Source of the DNA: Cryptomeria japonica
Lineage: Eukaryota; Streptophyta; Pinopsida; Cupressales; Cupressaceae
Assembly (NCBI RefSeq): GCF_030272615.1
Contig: NC_081406.1
Location: 231,684,396-231,748,395 of the forward strand
Length of the DNA: 64,000 nucleotides
Direction: 5' to 3'
Both the position numbers and the translations under genes were made by a program. This document shows, in pieces, positions 11,443-23,371 of the stretch. Under the pieces are notes generated by a model. It had not been told where the DNA came from. It did not search any database and saw only the letters and a list, made by a program, of their open reading frames with translations. Numbering within the stretch: position 1 is the stretch's first letter; each line of letters starts with the position of its first letter.

Positions 11443-12640
11443 TGAGGCTAGCAAAGGCTGTTAGATTCTCTCTATTCCCTCTAGGGTTGAGAAAGTACAA
11501 CACTAATGGCAATTCTGGAGACATCTACGTGGATGCTAACTACTATCGAACAATTCAAGAATATGATTATAAGATCCTTTAAAATATTTTGTTTTAATGT
11601 GTCAAATGATTGTTGACACTAGTTAGTCTAAGTAATTGTTTTGTTGGTTTTATTTTTAGGCAAATCTTCTAAGGGTACCACAATAGCAGTATAGCCTTTA
11701 ATGAGTTTTTGATGATATCCAAGATATCCTAGGAATGTATTTACATCTGATATGATCTTAGGAGGTGGCCACTTCATAATTAGTGCAATCTTCATTGGAT
11801 CCACCACGAGTCCTTTTTGGCATATGATATGTCCCAACAATGTTCTAAAAGGTACCACAAAAGAGTATTTCCTAAGGTTTAGAGATATTGGCATGCTTTT
11901 CCATTTCTCCAACATGGTCCAAAGTGATTAGATGTCATTTTTGACAAGATCATATATTGTCCAATCATCCAAGTAGACCTCTAAAAATTCATGAATCATC
12001 CAAGTAGACCTCTAAAAATTCATGAATAAATTCCTTAAAAGTACCATACTCTTGCTAAAAAATGTGGGTGCATTCTTTAGGTCGAATAATATTATAGTAT
12101 ACATGAAGGAGCCTCATTATGTGACAAATATTGTTTTTGGTTGATCTTCCTCTTTTGTATGGACCTAATGGTATCCAAGCCTATTGGTATTGTTAGGAAC
12201 TGGCCCTTGAAATCACTCTACTTTTGGCACCACGTCCATCTAGGAAACAAACCATCTATTAAGTCATAGTAGTTAAGAGACTAGCAAGATCCATTCTTTC
12301 TTTCTAATAGACAACAATTCCCCCCAATTTCCTAGAGAACACGTTAGTAAAATAATAGATTTCTTTTTCAAAAACTAATTCCAAGATTTCTTCTCTAAAG
12401 GGGGTGGGGAATGGATCATGAATGCAAGCTTTATTTAACTCTTAAAATTTCATGCATATCCAAATGTCACTTGTTTTGTATGACTATGGGACTGATCCAT
12501 TTAAAATCCTCGACTAGTTTGATAATCCCTACTGTCAAAATTTTATTCAACTCTATTTTAACTCTCTTTTCATATTGGGGTTGAGGCGATAAGGTATTTT
12601 ATGGCATGGTTTCTACATTCTTTTAGATGTATTTTCATTA
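11443..12640 (-). pseudogene. Element A reverse transcriptase remnant
   Basis: Upstream of the B insertion in the transcription sense, the minus strand holds a gypsy RT: EVYLDDW (the catalytic YLDD) at about 11,961-11,980, then EKWKSMPISLN, GHIICQKGLVVDP and FLGYLGYHQKLIKGY, the palm-to-thumb blocks. N-terminal RT blocks at 12,000-12,640 are heavily decayed. A 31-bp exact tandem duplication (11,966-11,996 and 11,997-12,027) covers the YLDD codons and shifts the frame. Confidence 0.75.
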
Positions 12641-13787
12641 CTTCCACCTCTTCATTAATTCCTTTCATCTTAGTGAATGTGCGACGAAGTAATTCTTCAT
12701 ACTTCATGAATAGTGCAATAATTGATACTACCACAGGTTCTTCCCAATAGTCTCTATTTTTTGCTATTTTAGGTCCATCATGAGTGGCTATGTTTTGCTC
12801 CTAGATCTTGCGGGGTTGGTTATAATAGTGTTCTTTAGAGTCTTTGGTTAACTCCAACTCTCATTCTCCTTCTTCCACATATATATTGATCTTAGGGTTT
12901 GGTTCATTGTCATCTTTTTGTACTTTGTAACACCTATTCTCCACAAGTTTTGTTTGTTTATCTAGCCATTTTATTAACTTCCATACTCCTTAGCTCCGTG
13001 GTGGAGGTTTCTGTTCAAGACAAATATTTTCTTGTACTAGTTTAAAAATGGTTTCTTTTAACTTCCCTAGGGCATTGTAGATTTGTACATTATAATCGCA
13101 AAATAAAAAATGTGAGGGTGAAGTCTTTTGTCAATACTTCCTAATCCCTCATTTCAGCTTGTCTTTCTTGATTGATATAACAGGTTTGGATGACTAGTGT
13201 TAGTGTCCAATAAAATAACTTTATATATATTTGAGTGGTGGTTATATTCTCTATCAGTGTTCCATATTATAATGCAAGTTTTAATGTGTTCCTTTGATGT
13301 GATTATTTAGGTGCATAATAATAAATATCATATTCTCCCTCCTTTTGTATATATGGTCTTTAATAATAATCTTGAAAGGGGCTAGTCCGAAATATTAGGC
13401 TTATGCATGTTACGCTAATATGCTACATTGTGTACTAGGGTGTCCTAAATTGCAATCGTTCTTATGTGTTCATCATGAAATGTATGCTCCATATTTGAAA
13501 TATATTTGGTAAAATCCCTTACACCAAATAATCTTGGTAATTTAATGTGGGAGATACCTCTTTGAATATGATTAATATATTTTGTATCTCCTATAGACTA
13601 CTTTTCCTTGATATGTCTTTGATTTGGCTACTTATCATTAAAACACATCTAAATCTAAATAGTTTATGTTGTTGAGGCTTAGAAGTGCTATAATTTTTGG
13701 ATATGGTGAATAGAGGATGGGGATTTCTATCCTTGAGAGGTTCTACTTAGGATCTATCTTCTATACTTAGTGGAATGTGAACTATTT
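12641..13787 (-). other. Element A, undefined pol/protease linker
   Basis: Between the RT N-terminus and the protease remnant no block could be recognised. Stops are frequent. Position implies decayed protease-RT linker, nothing more. Confidence 0.35.
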
Positions 13788-14171
13788 TTATGTTATCTGC
13801 AAATGAGATTTCTTCCCTCTAGAAATATACAATACTATTTTTATTAACAAACCACTTAATACCAATAAGGCTTTGAATGGACGAAATGGTTCTTTCATTT
13901 GGACTACTTCAAAATCTATAGTTTTCTTTATTCCTTTAATGTTAATCTCCACATTCTTCCAAGTGCCCAATGTATCCATATCAAAACCATCTACTAGACT
14001 AATATTCATAGATGTTTTGACTAGCTGAAATTGCCCAAATTTTTTCCATGTTGTAACTAGTATGATGTCCAAATCTGCCCCTACGTCTACCGTAGCATAT
14101 TTGACTTTATTATTATTGAGGTGTGCATTGATTAGTAAAGATCCATTCTTACAATTCCAATCTTTGGACAA
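13788..14171 (-). pseudogene. Element A aspartic protease remnant
   Basis: A 127-codon minus frame with YATVDVGADLDII in the place of the retroviral-type protease motif (normally DTGA or DSGA followed by hydrophobics); the second residue is Val here. Further on, VDGFDMDTLGTWKNVEINI resembles the flap and following strand. The position between gag and RT supports the assignment. Confidence 0.6.
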
Positions 14172-14543
14172 CCAATTAACTTGTTGTGTTTGTGTATTCT
14201 AGTGCTTCCCCCAATGTTTTTGTTTTTCCACTAAATCATTTTTTCTTGCTATAGAGACCAAATTTTCCAATATTTTAACATCTTCTTTAGTGAAACAACC
14301 TACTTCTTCTACTTAATTTTATTTTTTAAGTGTTAGTCCTTTATCTAGTGAGGACTGTAGCTTTCTTCTTTGGTCTAATTTTCGTTTCTTGTTTTATCTT
14401 CGCTACTTGTTCTTCTCTAGAATATTTTTCATTGAATGCGTTAGAGGACAATATGTCCATCCATTTGGAATGTCTTATTTCCTATGGTGGCATTTTGTAG
14501 ATTACTTAGGCTCTTCTCTATAGGTAATCACTTCTCGATGATG

Positions 14544-16316
14544 TTATGACATTTTGGAATAATTTCCTAGAATGTTCACACTTGAACAAATCATGATTTT
14601 ATCTCCACATAAAGGAAATTTATTTATGTTCCAATCCCCAACACTCATATGCATAGTGACCCATGTTTCCACAATTGAATCATGTGGCATTATTCCTCCT
14701 TTTGGTATTTCTTCCTTGACCTCTATCTCCTTTGTAGTTGGATTGTTGGTTGTCCTCAATTAAATCTTGTTGCGAGTTGTTTTGCATAGCACAATAATTC
14801 CTTTTTTCTCTCCAGGGGGTTGGTGGTATCCTCCATCATTTCTTTCATCTACACTACAATTGTGGTTGTGACATCCTTGATGGCAATGATTTCCTTCATT
14901 CTAGATTGGATACTGGTAATTTGGACAATTCTCAGTCAAGTGGGTATCCCATTCTTGACAAATAGCAATGTATGTTGAATTGGATTTAATAGTTTTGTCC
15001 TCCACATGTAACACAATGACACTTATTTCTCCTTTTGGTTTTCAGGATAGTTATTTTAAATATGACCTTCCCTAGAGCATTATGTGCACCATATATCCTT
15101 TGGTTTCTTTAGCTCTTTTGCTAGAATTTTGTTCTAAATTGTTAACTTTTGAACTAATAATTGAAGTTCCTTTAGCCCCTCTTTTGTTTAATCTTTCTCC
15201 AATCTTCTCCAATGTTGTGCATCAGTCCATAGGCCATTATTATTAGGTCTATGTAGGATTCAAAGACACTGACATCCAATCCAACCTTGATTTCCTTCTA
15301 TATTCTGAAAATAAACCATTCAATTTTTTGCTTCTTGAGTAATGCCTCTTCCAATTTGTGGCATACTTATTTAAACCTTTTATCATATACCCTAACTGAT
15401 TCATTTTCCCTTCGCACCAACTATCTCATTTTAATCATAGTTTCAATAAGAATAGCCAAAGTATCAAAATTTACTATGAAATCATCTTTGACATCATCCT
15501 AACTACTGTTATGTTACAGATAGGTCTTCATTCACCACTCTAGTTCATCTTTTCTCAAGGAGGACATGAAGTCTTGTAGTCTTTGTCTATCTTCTTGCAC
15601 TCTTTTTCTCTCCCATAGGGGCTCCAGTTGGAATGCATGTTTCGTGACCTTAGTAGTATCTTGGCCAAAGACTAGGATTTTGATTAAGGCTTCCATCTTG
15701 TATGTTTTCTTCTCTAGTTTAGGCTTCTAAATTTGTGGGTTTTCCTTTTTTCTCTTTTTTAATGTTTTGAACTATTTAGGGCTTCTCCTCTTGGTCTTTA
15801 TCTCACTTTAATTTGATATCAAAGAATTTGGTGTGCAATATTTTTTCGAGGCGATCTCCTTACTCTTCTTCTTCTTCTTTTGTTAATGGTATTTCTTCTA
15901 CTAAAATTCTCCTACTTTTATATGGTTGTGGGGATGGGTCTTGGTTAGCGGGTTGTGATTCTTCAAAGCAACATTTCATTATTTTTTTGTAAGTGACATT
16001 TGAAATTAGTTAGTGACCAAAACTCTTCACCCAAAGTTAACATGGATTTTCCTTCTTTATCTTTTTCCTCTTTTCTCAATTTCCTTATACTTTTATTAAC
16101 TGATTCTTGAAAATATACGTCATTTAAGGGTAAGACCTTTTCTAGATTTTTCAAAAATTTAATGAATGTATCATCTAGTTTGATTGTAATAAAGGATAAG
16201 TCTAATTTACTTTTTGGGTTTGTAGGGGTTTCCATACTACTGCATTCCCCTAACAACAACCACCCGGATATATCATATTCTGAACAATAGATTTCTCCAA
16301 ACAATTCAATAGTCAT
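14544..16316 (-). pseudogene. Element A gag remnant
   Basis: The minus strand at about 15,290-15,600 gives blocks such as WDDVKDDF-like, ETMIKMR, ENESVRVYDKRFK and KKQKIEWFI, the retrotransposon gag core, broken by several stops. At about 14,905-14,960 a CCHC-like knuckle remnant (CQEWDTHLTENC) follows, with spacing off by one and the first Cys lost. The 117-codon frame at 15,963-16,316 lies upstream in the transcription sense, before the gag core, and has no domain I recognise. Confidence 0.55.
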
Positions 16317-16892
16317 CTTGCCTCATTTTGGAATGCAATTAAGCTCTCTAGGGTCTTTTATTCTCTTCCCTTCTTGTCTCTTTTTTTCCTTTTGACAACA
16401 CCCACATTGGCATGCTTAGCAACACCCATATTGGTGTGCTCTAAACTCAACTTCATCATAGTCCCCATCCTCATGTGGTGTCTTTCTTCTCTCTCCAACA
16501 TTTTTGTCTATCTTCTTTCCTCTCTATTTGAGCTTGCCATTATCAGTTCTTTAAAATTTCAATTTCCTCCTTGGTTTCTCTAGTATTCTTGTTGTCTCCT
16601 CTTGTTGCAGGTGTTTTTGTCTTGGACTTGCATTACTCATTTATCATCTCTCATGATATTTATCTGACAACAATTTTTATCATTCATATCTTTTCATGGG
16701 CCCCTTCGGAACCTCTTCCTCCTTTATGTTCCCCATCCCCTTGGTGCCTAACCCCATCTCATAGGGTAGATGTCAAGAGGATAGTGCAACAAATATTTAT
16801 ATCTTCTTTGTAATCTACTTAACTCTTCCATTTGATATATATGGTTTGAATTTGAAAATTTTCCTATCGCGCTTAACAAGACTTAACCCTTA

Positions 16893-16910
16893 TCCTAGCA
16901 ATGGAACTAA
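16893..16910 (-). promoter_or_regulatory. Degenerate primer-binding site of element A
   Basis: On the minus strand the bases directly after the LTR read TTAGTTCCATTGCTAGGATA. This aligns with the TTGGCGCCGTTGCCGGGGA-type site known from some plant gypsy lineages, with nearly all differences being C-to-T or G-to-A. That pattern fits decay of methylated cytosines. The tRNA identity is inferred, not certain. Confidence 0.6.
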
Positions 16911-17412
16911 TGTTAGCAAGAGATTTGGGGATATAGATCAGGGTTCTAAATCCCAATGAGTTTTTAATGTTGTATTCTTCACCCTGAACTTAGTCCTATT
17001 AAGGAGAACAAAGAACTAGATCCGGGTAGAAGATGTCTTAACTAACAAAATAGTAAGAACAAACATAACACATTAGTTGGAGACCAAAAACAAACTATAT
17101 TGATTATATTCATTCATTATATTATATACACCCTTATATCCTCCTTCTACATCTTTATATATTCATATCATATATCTTCCTCCTATATATTCTTCATTTC
17201 CTATACTTCTATTATATTGCCCTTTATCATCTTACTACTAGTGATCATAACCTACAATATATTTTTATCTAATAGATGGGATGTCACCCACACTTAGTAC
17301 TCCTAGTTTACGGGCTATGTTCTCATCCATGAGCTCTACAATTCTGATGTGACAAGATGATATCTCAAAGCATGTAGTACTCATAGAATGAATAATCAAA
17401 CTTAAAAAATGA
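16911..17412 (-). repeat. 5' LTR of element A
   Basis: Starts TGTTAGCAAG like the left LTR and matches it well up to about 17,350, then diverges with a small insertion. The tatct at 17,413-17,417 equals the five bases before the left LTR; a second tatct at 17,361-17,365 makes the exact end ambiguous. Confidence 0.7.
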
Positions 17413-17417
17413 TATCT

Positions 17418-18684
17418 AAATAAATAAAAAGTAACGCACCTCACTAAATATCATCATTTATCCATCATTTAATGTGTTATCCAAGGGAAAGATTAAAAAA
17501 ATACACATGTAAAAAAATTTAAAAAACACAATAATTTTTTACCTCATTTTGTGGTCATGAGATAGAAGGTGTATTAGAAACTAGCATTAGTGATGGTGGT
17601 GAGTCCCTACATACACACTTATGGCTGTCTTCAATTGGTTGCATTCATTAGATGCAAGGAATTGGAAGAGAGAAAACAATAAATGAAGGATAAGTGGAAG
17701 CTATAATTTTAAGCATGTAAAGTGATAACTATGTCATACCTCTTGCAAACTATACATTGGGGATGAAGGGTGTAGGACGATGCATCCCAAGATAAAATAA
17801 CGGCGAGAAAGGGCCCAGTGGGTAGCAAGGAAAGAGGGACGATAGACATAATGTAACATGTGGAATGGCGAGCAAATTTGTGGCATGTGACACGTGAGAT
17901 ATTTTGCAGTGTGATATCTTGGTCGACGTGTTAATCTTCTAGGAGGATAGCGTAAAAAAATAGGAAGACTTTTCAATTGCAAAGCATGGATGTTATGTCT
18001 TCCTATCTATTGAACACTTCATGTTCAAGTCATTTTAGATGAAAATCTGTTGGTTTTGGAATCAAAGGATGAAAACCCTTTGGTTCTAGGAGCATTCTCA
18101 CTTAGGCATTGTAGGGAAGTTCAATAACTTATTGTGAGTATTGTTGTCATTGATAATGATTGTCAAACAATTCTATTTGTTGTGGAAATCAAAGTGATAT
18201 AAATATAAATATTGTAATTCAATTGTGCAAATTTATGTGTTGTTAGTTTTTAAATTAATTTTTGTTGTTCATTTAGTTTGGTGTAAATTTGTTTATGTTA
18301 TTTTAGTACTATTGAAGTTTTTATTTCAAATATACTATTTTAATATTTTTTGGAAAGGGACATTATAATGGTACTAGAGGAATAGTGTTGCCATCCTATT
18401 AGGTTATTCTATCGTATGCAATTGAGTCAAATAGACCTAAAAGATCTAGAAAGAGAGGGGAAAATAGCCACATAATAATATATTTGTGGAACTAGGGGCA
18501 CAGTTAAGAAGAAAATGGTTGATCGAGAAGATAACTTTAGGCTTTATTGGTCAATCAACGAAAAACCAATCAATTTCTTATGTAATTAATGTAGAACCTA
18601 ACCTACTTAGTCAACCACACCAAACCTACACAAAATAATCATTCCAAATGAAGTAATCCAACAAATGACCAAGTTTAAATTAAA
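17418..18684. other. Spacer without supported feature
   Basis: AT-rich, stop-dense in all frames. No repeat, RNA gene or protein block recognised. Confidence 0.45.
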
Positions 18685-19002
18685 TTGCCCCAGAAGTTAA
18701 TTAGCGCCAAAGTTTTAGAAAGAGAGAATATACATTTCCTAGAGGAAGAACAAAAACAAGAGGATAAAGTGGCAAGCTATCACACAAAATACATTTCACT
18801 AAATCAAGCCAATGGAAAAGGGAGAAGAAGATATGAAGAGCAACCCCACAAAGAGGATTTTAGAGTGGAACGATGCGATAGAGATGACAAGGGGAGGAAT
18901 CCGAATAAAAGATTCCTTTGGGACTACATAAGAAAAGGGGGAAAAGAACATGAAGCTTTAGAATGTGCTAAGGAGGAAATCCAGGGGTTGGAGCCAAAAT
19001 AA
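18685..19002 (+). other. Charged open frame of unknown nature
   Basis: A 105-codon frame very rich in Lys, Glu and Arg, opening MPQKLISAKVL and closing with an RFLWDYIRKGGKEHEALEC stretch. It begins with ATG but lacks a recognisable domain. The GKEHEALEC run vaguely recalls a decayed zinc knuckle, so a gag scrap is possible. Purine bias of the local DNA could by itself keep the frame open. I do not assign a function. Confidence 0.2.
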
Positions 19003-19429
19003 TCATTCTTGAAAGAGGGAGAGCCCAAAACAATGAATCCTAAAATTGTGAAGAGCATGCCAAAGCCAAAATCATAAGAGATGGTTGAAACAAAGAAGTG
19101 ATGGTAGATTAAGAAGAAAAATTAAAGTCACGAGATGTTATAGAAGCATAATGAGAGAACACCACAATGACAAAAGGTAGTGAGTTCCAAGATCAGCACA
19201 AAAATCTAGTAAATTTTTGTATCCCAAATCTACATCAATCCCCTAGGCCACAAGGACTCCTAACACAAAAGAAAAAATCACGTGGTTCGCAAAGCAACAA
19301 GTTGCAATGCATCTAAAATTGCCAATACAAGAGCTAAGCATCACATCCTCCATTCCTAAGTCTATTTTGGGTCCTTTTATTCCAAAATCTACTATCATAC
19401 ATGTTTATGCTGAGTTTTAATCTATTTGT

Positions 19430-20265
19430 AAACCCTAATAAGATCTAACCAAACTATGGATCTACAAACTAATTCAACAAAACTCAATAGAGAATCTACA
19501 AATGTATGCAAATAACATAAAATAAACAAAGCTATACCTTCACATGCATAATAGACGTGTTTCCATTGTTCTCCTATCCTCCATGATCTTGTATTGATGA
19601 TGGTTTGCTCTAAGATTTTTATGAACTTACACAAGAGCTCAAGGAAGAATGGATGTGGCTATGATGATGTATGCTATAATGTTTTTTTAGAACATATTTA
19701 TGATCAAGCTATGTGCTATGGAAAATGAGGGGAGGAAGCCTCTTTTATGGAGATCATCCTAAGCATGGAGGACTTAGATTAAGAGGTTAAAAGGTGAATG
19801 GTCGGGATCACATAGATGAAAGAGAATCAATAAGATTTGAGGGTACGTAAATATGAAGGGAGGAGATTAAGAGGTGAGTTAAGTTTGGAGAAAACACAAA
19901 GTGAAGAAGAGGCAGTTGACACTTGTCACGTACCTATGAATTTAGATTATGATCCATGTGAACAAGTTGAAGGGCTAGGATTGAAGAAGAAAAAGGTAAG
20001 TGAATTAATTAAATATATAAAAGCATTTATTTAATTACTAGAGGAAAAGGCTAGATAAATTAAATAAATAAAATATTTATTTAATTTAGGAGAGAGGGTG
20101 AGATTAAATAAATAATAAATATTTATTTGAATTAGAAAGAAGAGGCTTAGTGAATTAATTAAATAAATAAATAATATTTATTTAATAAAATAGAGGAAAT
20201 AATGGTTAACTAATTAAATAATAATAAATATTAATTTAATTAAGGAAGGAGTTTTTAGGTGTCTA
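19430..20265 (-). repeat. LTR-like segment, minus orientation
   Basis: Read on the minus strand from 20,265 it begins with TAGACACCTAAAA followed by alternating AAATAAATATTTATTTAATT blocks and C-rich spacers, then a TATAA-like ccataaaag near 19,735-19,745. The same architecture (TAGAC head then AT palindrome blocks) occurs at 22,262 and at the LTR of element C (23,372). I infer a related LTR; the 3' border is not visible. Confidence 0.45.
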
Positions 20266-22255
20266 CCATATGTAGTTCATCATTCCAAAATTTTATGTCC
20301 ACTTCTCATCCAATTGTTCAACATCCATTATGTCATTTTTTAATATTGGTCCTAACAACATTCCCCCACAACACTTCCATCATATCCTTCCATTGACACA
20401 CTTTCAAACATCTCATCCCTTATCCCAAATATCCCCCTTATTAAATTCATTTAATCCATGCCTTTGCATAGTCCACCCATGCTTACAAAGTTCTACCAAC
20501 ATCTAGTAGTCACTTCTAAATGGGATTCTATCACCTTGGTATGGAAATAAATGCTTGAGTCATCTATCTTCCCTCCTACTCCTCCATTAGCATCACCATC
20601 CACCTAATCTTTTATATCCCATCCTCATCCTCCTAATCCTTCCTCCTCCCATTCAATATATATAAACCTCCCCAAAATAAATAATAATAATTAAAAATCT
20701 AAATGAAATAGTAAAGAAAAATAATACTATGTCCAATGGTGAAAACATGAAAAATAGGCAACTTGGGAAAGTACCATGATGAAATCCTAGAAAATAGGTG
20801 GCATGTGTAAACCTCCCCATTTATTGTCTCTCTACATATGAGCGAAATTTTATCTAGCTGCATATCCATCATCTCATCCATCCCACCTATCTATCCTACC
20901 CATCATATCTTATCCATTCCAATTCATCCATCATCCTTTTGATCTTGATAAAGATAGGGGCAACTATTCATACATGATTTGGACACCTCTTGGCATAGAT
21001 TCTCCTATTTCACTTTTCATCCTTCCATCCTTATTACCCTCTAATCCATCCAACATATCCATACACAATATTGACACTCACTATACTCATGCTTCCCACC
21101 ATATAATCCTTCCACACACCTCCATATCTATTATCCTCCCATCATCCCATCATGAGCATCCTAACATCTCATCATACATGAAATATCTAGAGTGGTGCAT
21201 CAAACTCCTTTGCAACATAGCCCTTGAAGATCATATCCAAGACCTCCATCCATCTAATTATTCCTCTCATCCCCTATCCAAAACTTTCATCCCTTCATAC
21301 CATAATCTTTACATCTCCTACGCCTTATCTCCTATCCTTCATCCATTAGTCCCTCTTACTAATTTATCCTCTCATCTTATAATCCCTCTTTATTGATATC
21401 TAGCTATAGACTACCCCCCACATAATCCAATGTCATCCACCCCATTATTCCATCAATCCCATGTATTCTAGATGCTCCTTATAATTTAAAACCATAATAG
21501 AATCCTAATCAATGTAATCTAGTGAAAATCATCCAATCACTTCCTTAGTCTTGTTCTTATCCTTGCTACAAGCCTTTATCCAAATTGAATCATCAAAATT
21601 AGGATGTATGCTTCCTAATAATTGTGTTGTTTTAAGTTGTATCATTCTCATACCAACGCATTGCATCCATCATCAACCAATCATGAATTTCAACTTGACT
21701 AAGGCAAAATAATGTTTGTGTTTGAATATTTTATGCATGTTTGCTTGCTTGTGTGCATTATCATTTGTCTTACATCTATCTTAGTCCTTGTAACCAACCT
21801 ATCACATTTATGATGGTGCTACACAACATATGTTTTTCTTGTGACTTATATTTTTCTATGAATGAGACACATTGTTAAACCCTAGTTCCTTACATCTTGG
21901 TGAATAGCATCAAGTGCTATAATCCAATGCAAAATAATGATGCATTTCATTCCTCTCTTATTACTTCCATTATTAAGCTTCATCCTTCCATCGCTAGCTC
22001 CTTACCCCTTCTATTCATCATCTTGTATCATCTTTCATCTACATTGCATGGTCTCGTCCATTTTGAGCATACACCCATAGTCTCTTAAACCCACCTATCC
22101 TCTCAAGGGGCCACCCTCATCCTCATCCTCATCCTTCCTCCTAGTCACTCCTTTAAATGATTGGGGCATCTTCCCTAATCTAACCATTTTATTCTAAGAG
22201 CTATGCTTAAATATTATTTGAATTGATGCTACTTCGCAGCACCATCTCAAAGAGG
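20266..22255. other. C/T-rich, CATCC-biased tract
   Basis: About 2 kb with strong excess of C and T over G on the plus strand and many catcc and tcatcc words without a fixed period. It keeps a 140-codon plus frame open at 20,974-21,396, rich in Ser, His, Ile and Pro, which is what such composition yields by chance. No gene is supported. Confidence 0.5.
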
Positions 22256-22261
22256 GGAAAA

Positions 22262-23060
22262 CCTAGACACCTAAAATTTACCATCACTATGACCTAATTA
22301 TTTCATTTATAATTGATTGAATATAACCCTAATTTTTCAATTGATCATCTAATATTCGTCCCCTTATGAATTAAATAATAAAAATATTATTTAATTAATA
22401 AAATCACTAATAATTCCTCTCCTATAGACCTTAGGTAAAAATAAATCTAGTTATTTATTTACCTAAATCCACCATCCTCATCCCAAAAATTAAATTATAT
22501 CTTATTATTTAAATGTTCATTATTTTAACTTTTCATTAAGTGGGTTAAAATTAACTAACCCCTTAACCCTCCTCTTACACATCCAATATCCTAATCAAAC
22601 CCCTTCCCAAATCCTCCACATCCTCCAATATGTACAAAGGCATAGGCCTCTATATGTGTGGCATGGCATTTGACATGACCTTAGCACCATGTCACATGGC
22701 CCGAATAAAATGCCCATTCCTCAAGGGTACTCTAAAGTAACTCTTCTATCTTCTCCATCCAATATTCCCAAGGAGAATATCCACCCTTGATTTTATCCTC
22801 AATCCCTCTCGTTCCATCTCTTCCAAACAAATAGGCATCCACTTTTCATTTTCTCATCTTCCCATGTCCCTCAACCATTATAAGCCATTGATATCATATT
22901 TTAATCCCAACCATCCAATTTTATCTAGCCAAAAATCTATAAATTGGATACCCATCCAAATAAACATCTTCAAACTAAACCTTATTCTATTGATAAGAGA
23001 ACTCACACATCAACACCATTGAGAAAAACCACCATACTAGTATGATGCTACAAAGGTTAA
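22262..23060 (+). repeat. LTR-like segment, plus orientation
   Basis: Begins CTAGACACCTAAAA, followed by AT-palindrome blocks, a C/T-rich stretch and a TATAA-like ctataaattgg near 22,930. It resembles the start of the element C LTR and, inverted, the segment ending at 20,265. Probably a truncated or solo LTR of a related family. Confidence 0.4.
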
Positions 23061-23371
23061 TTTGTTGAGATTATTTTATGTTTTTATCATGTTTTGTTAA
23101 ATATTATACTTAATCATGAGTGTTTCTTGTATTTTGGGTAGAACAGGTTAATATCATTTAGCTTATTCTTGTATGCTTAAATTTTTAAGTGCATAATAAC
23201 TATCTACTTTCTACCCATTTTTGTTACTAGTATTGTGCAACTTTTGAACAAAAGGATCATTAGCAACATTTGATTAGCTAGCTCTCAACATAGTCTCGCA
23301 TTATTGTCAAACTATAACTCTTTATAACATATGATGATGGTTCTTTGTTTGTATTCTTTGACAATGATAAG

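Larger units (their letters stand above)
3058..17412 (-). mobile_element. Ty3/gypsy LTR retrotransposon A (old, interrupted by B)
   Basis: Two direct LTR copies bracket minus-strand gag, protease, reverse transcriptase, RNase H and integrase remnants in the normal gypsy order, so this is one element. A primer-binding site adjoins the right (5') LTR and a polypurine tract adjoins the left (3') LTR. The element is broken by insertion B (5,179-11,437). Removing B leaves about 8 kb. The five bases tatct precede the left LTR and also follow the inferred end of the right LTR (17,413-17,417), a candidate target duplication; the right end is uncertain because that LTR is diverged. All reading frames carry many stops and frameshifts, so the element cannot be autonomous now. 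Confidence 0.85.

Noticed and set aside
3871..17412. Endogenous pararetrovirus
   Set aside because: LTRs, primer sites, polypurine tracts and integrase blocks show ordinary Ty3/gypsy elements; no movement-protein or coat-protein block was seen.
20974..21396. 140-codon plus-strand frame
   Set aside because: Lies in a C/T-biased tract that lacks G and therefore lacks TGA and TAG; no domain or codon structure.
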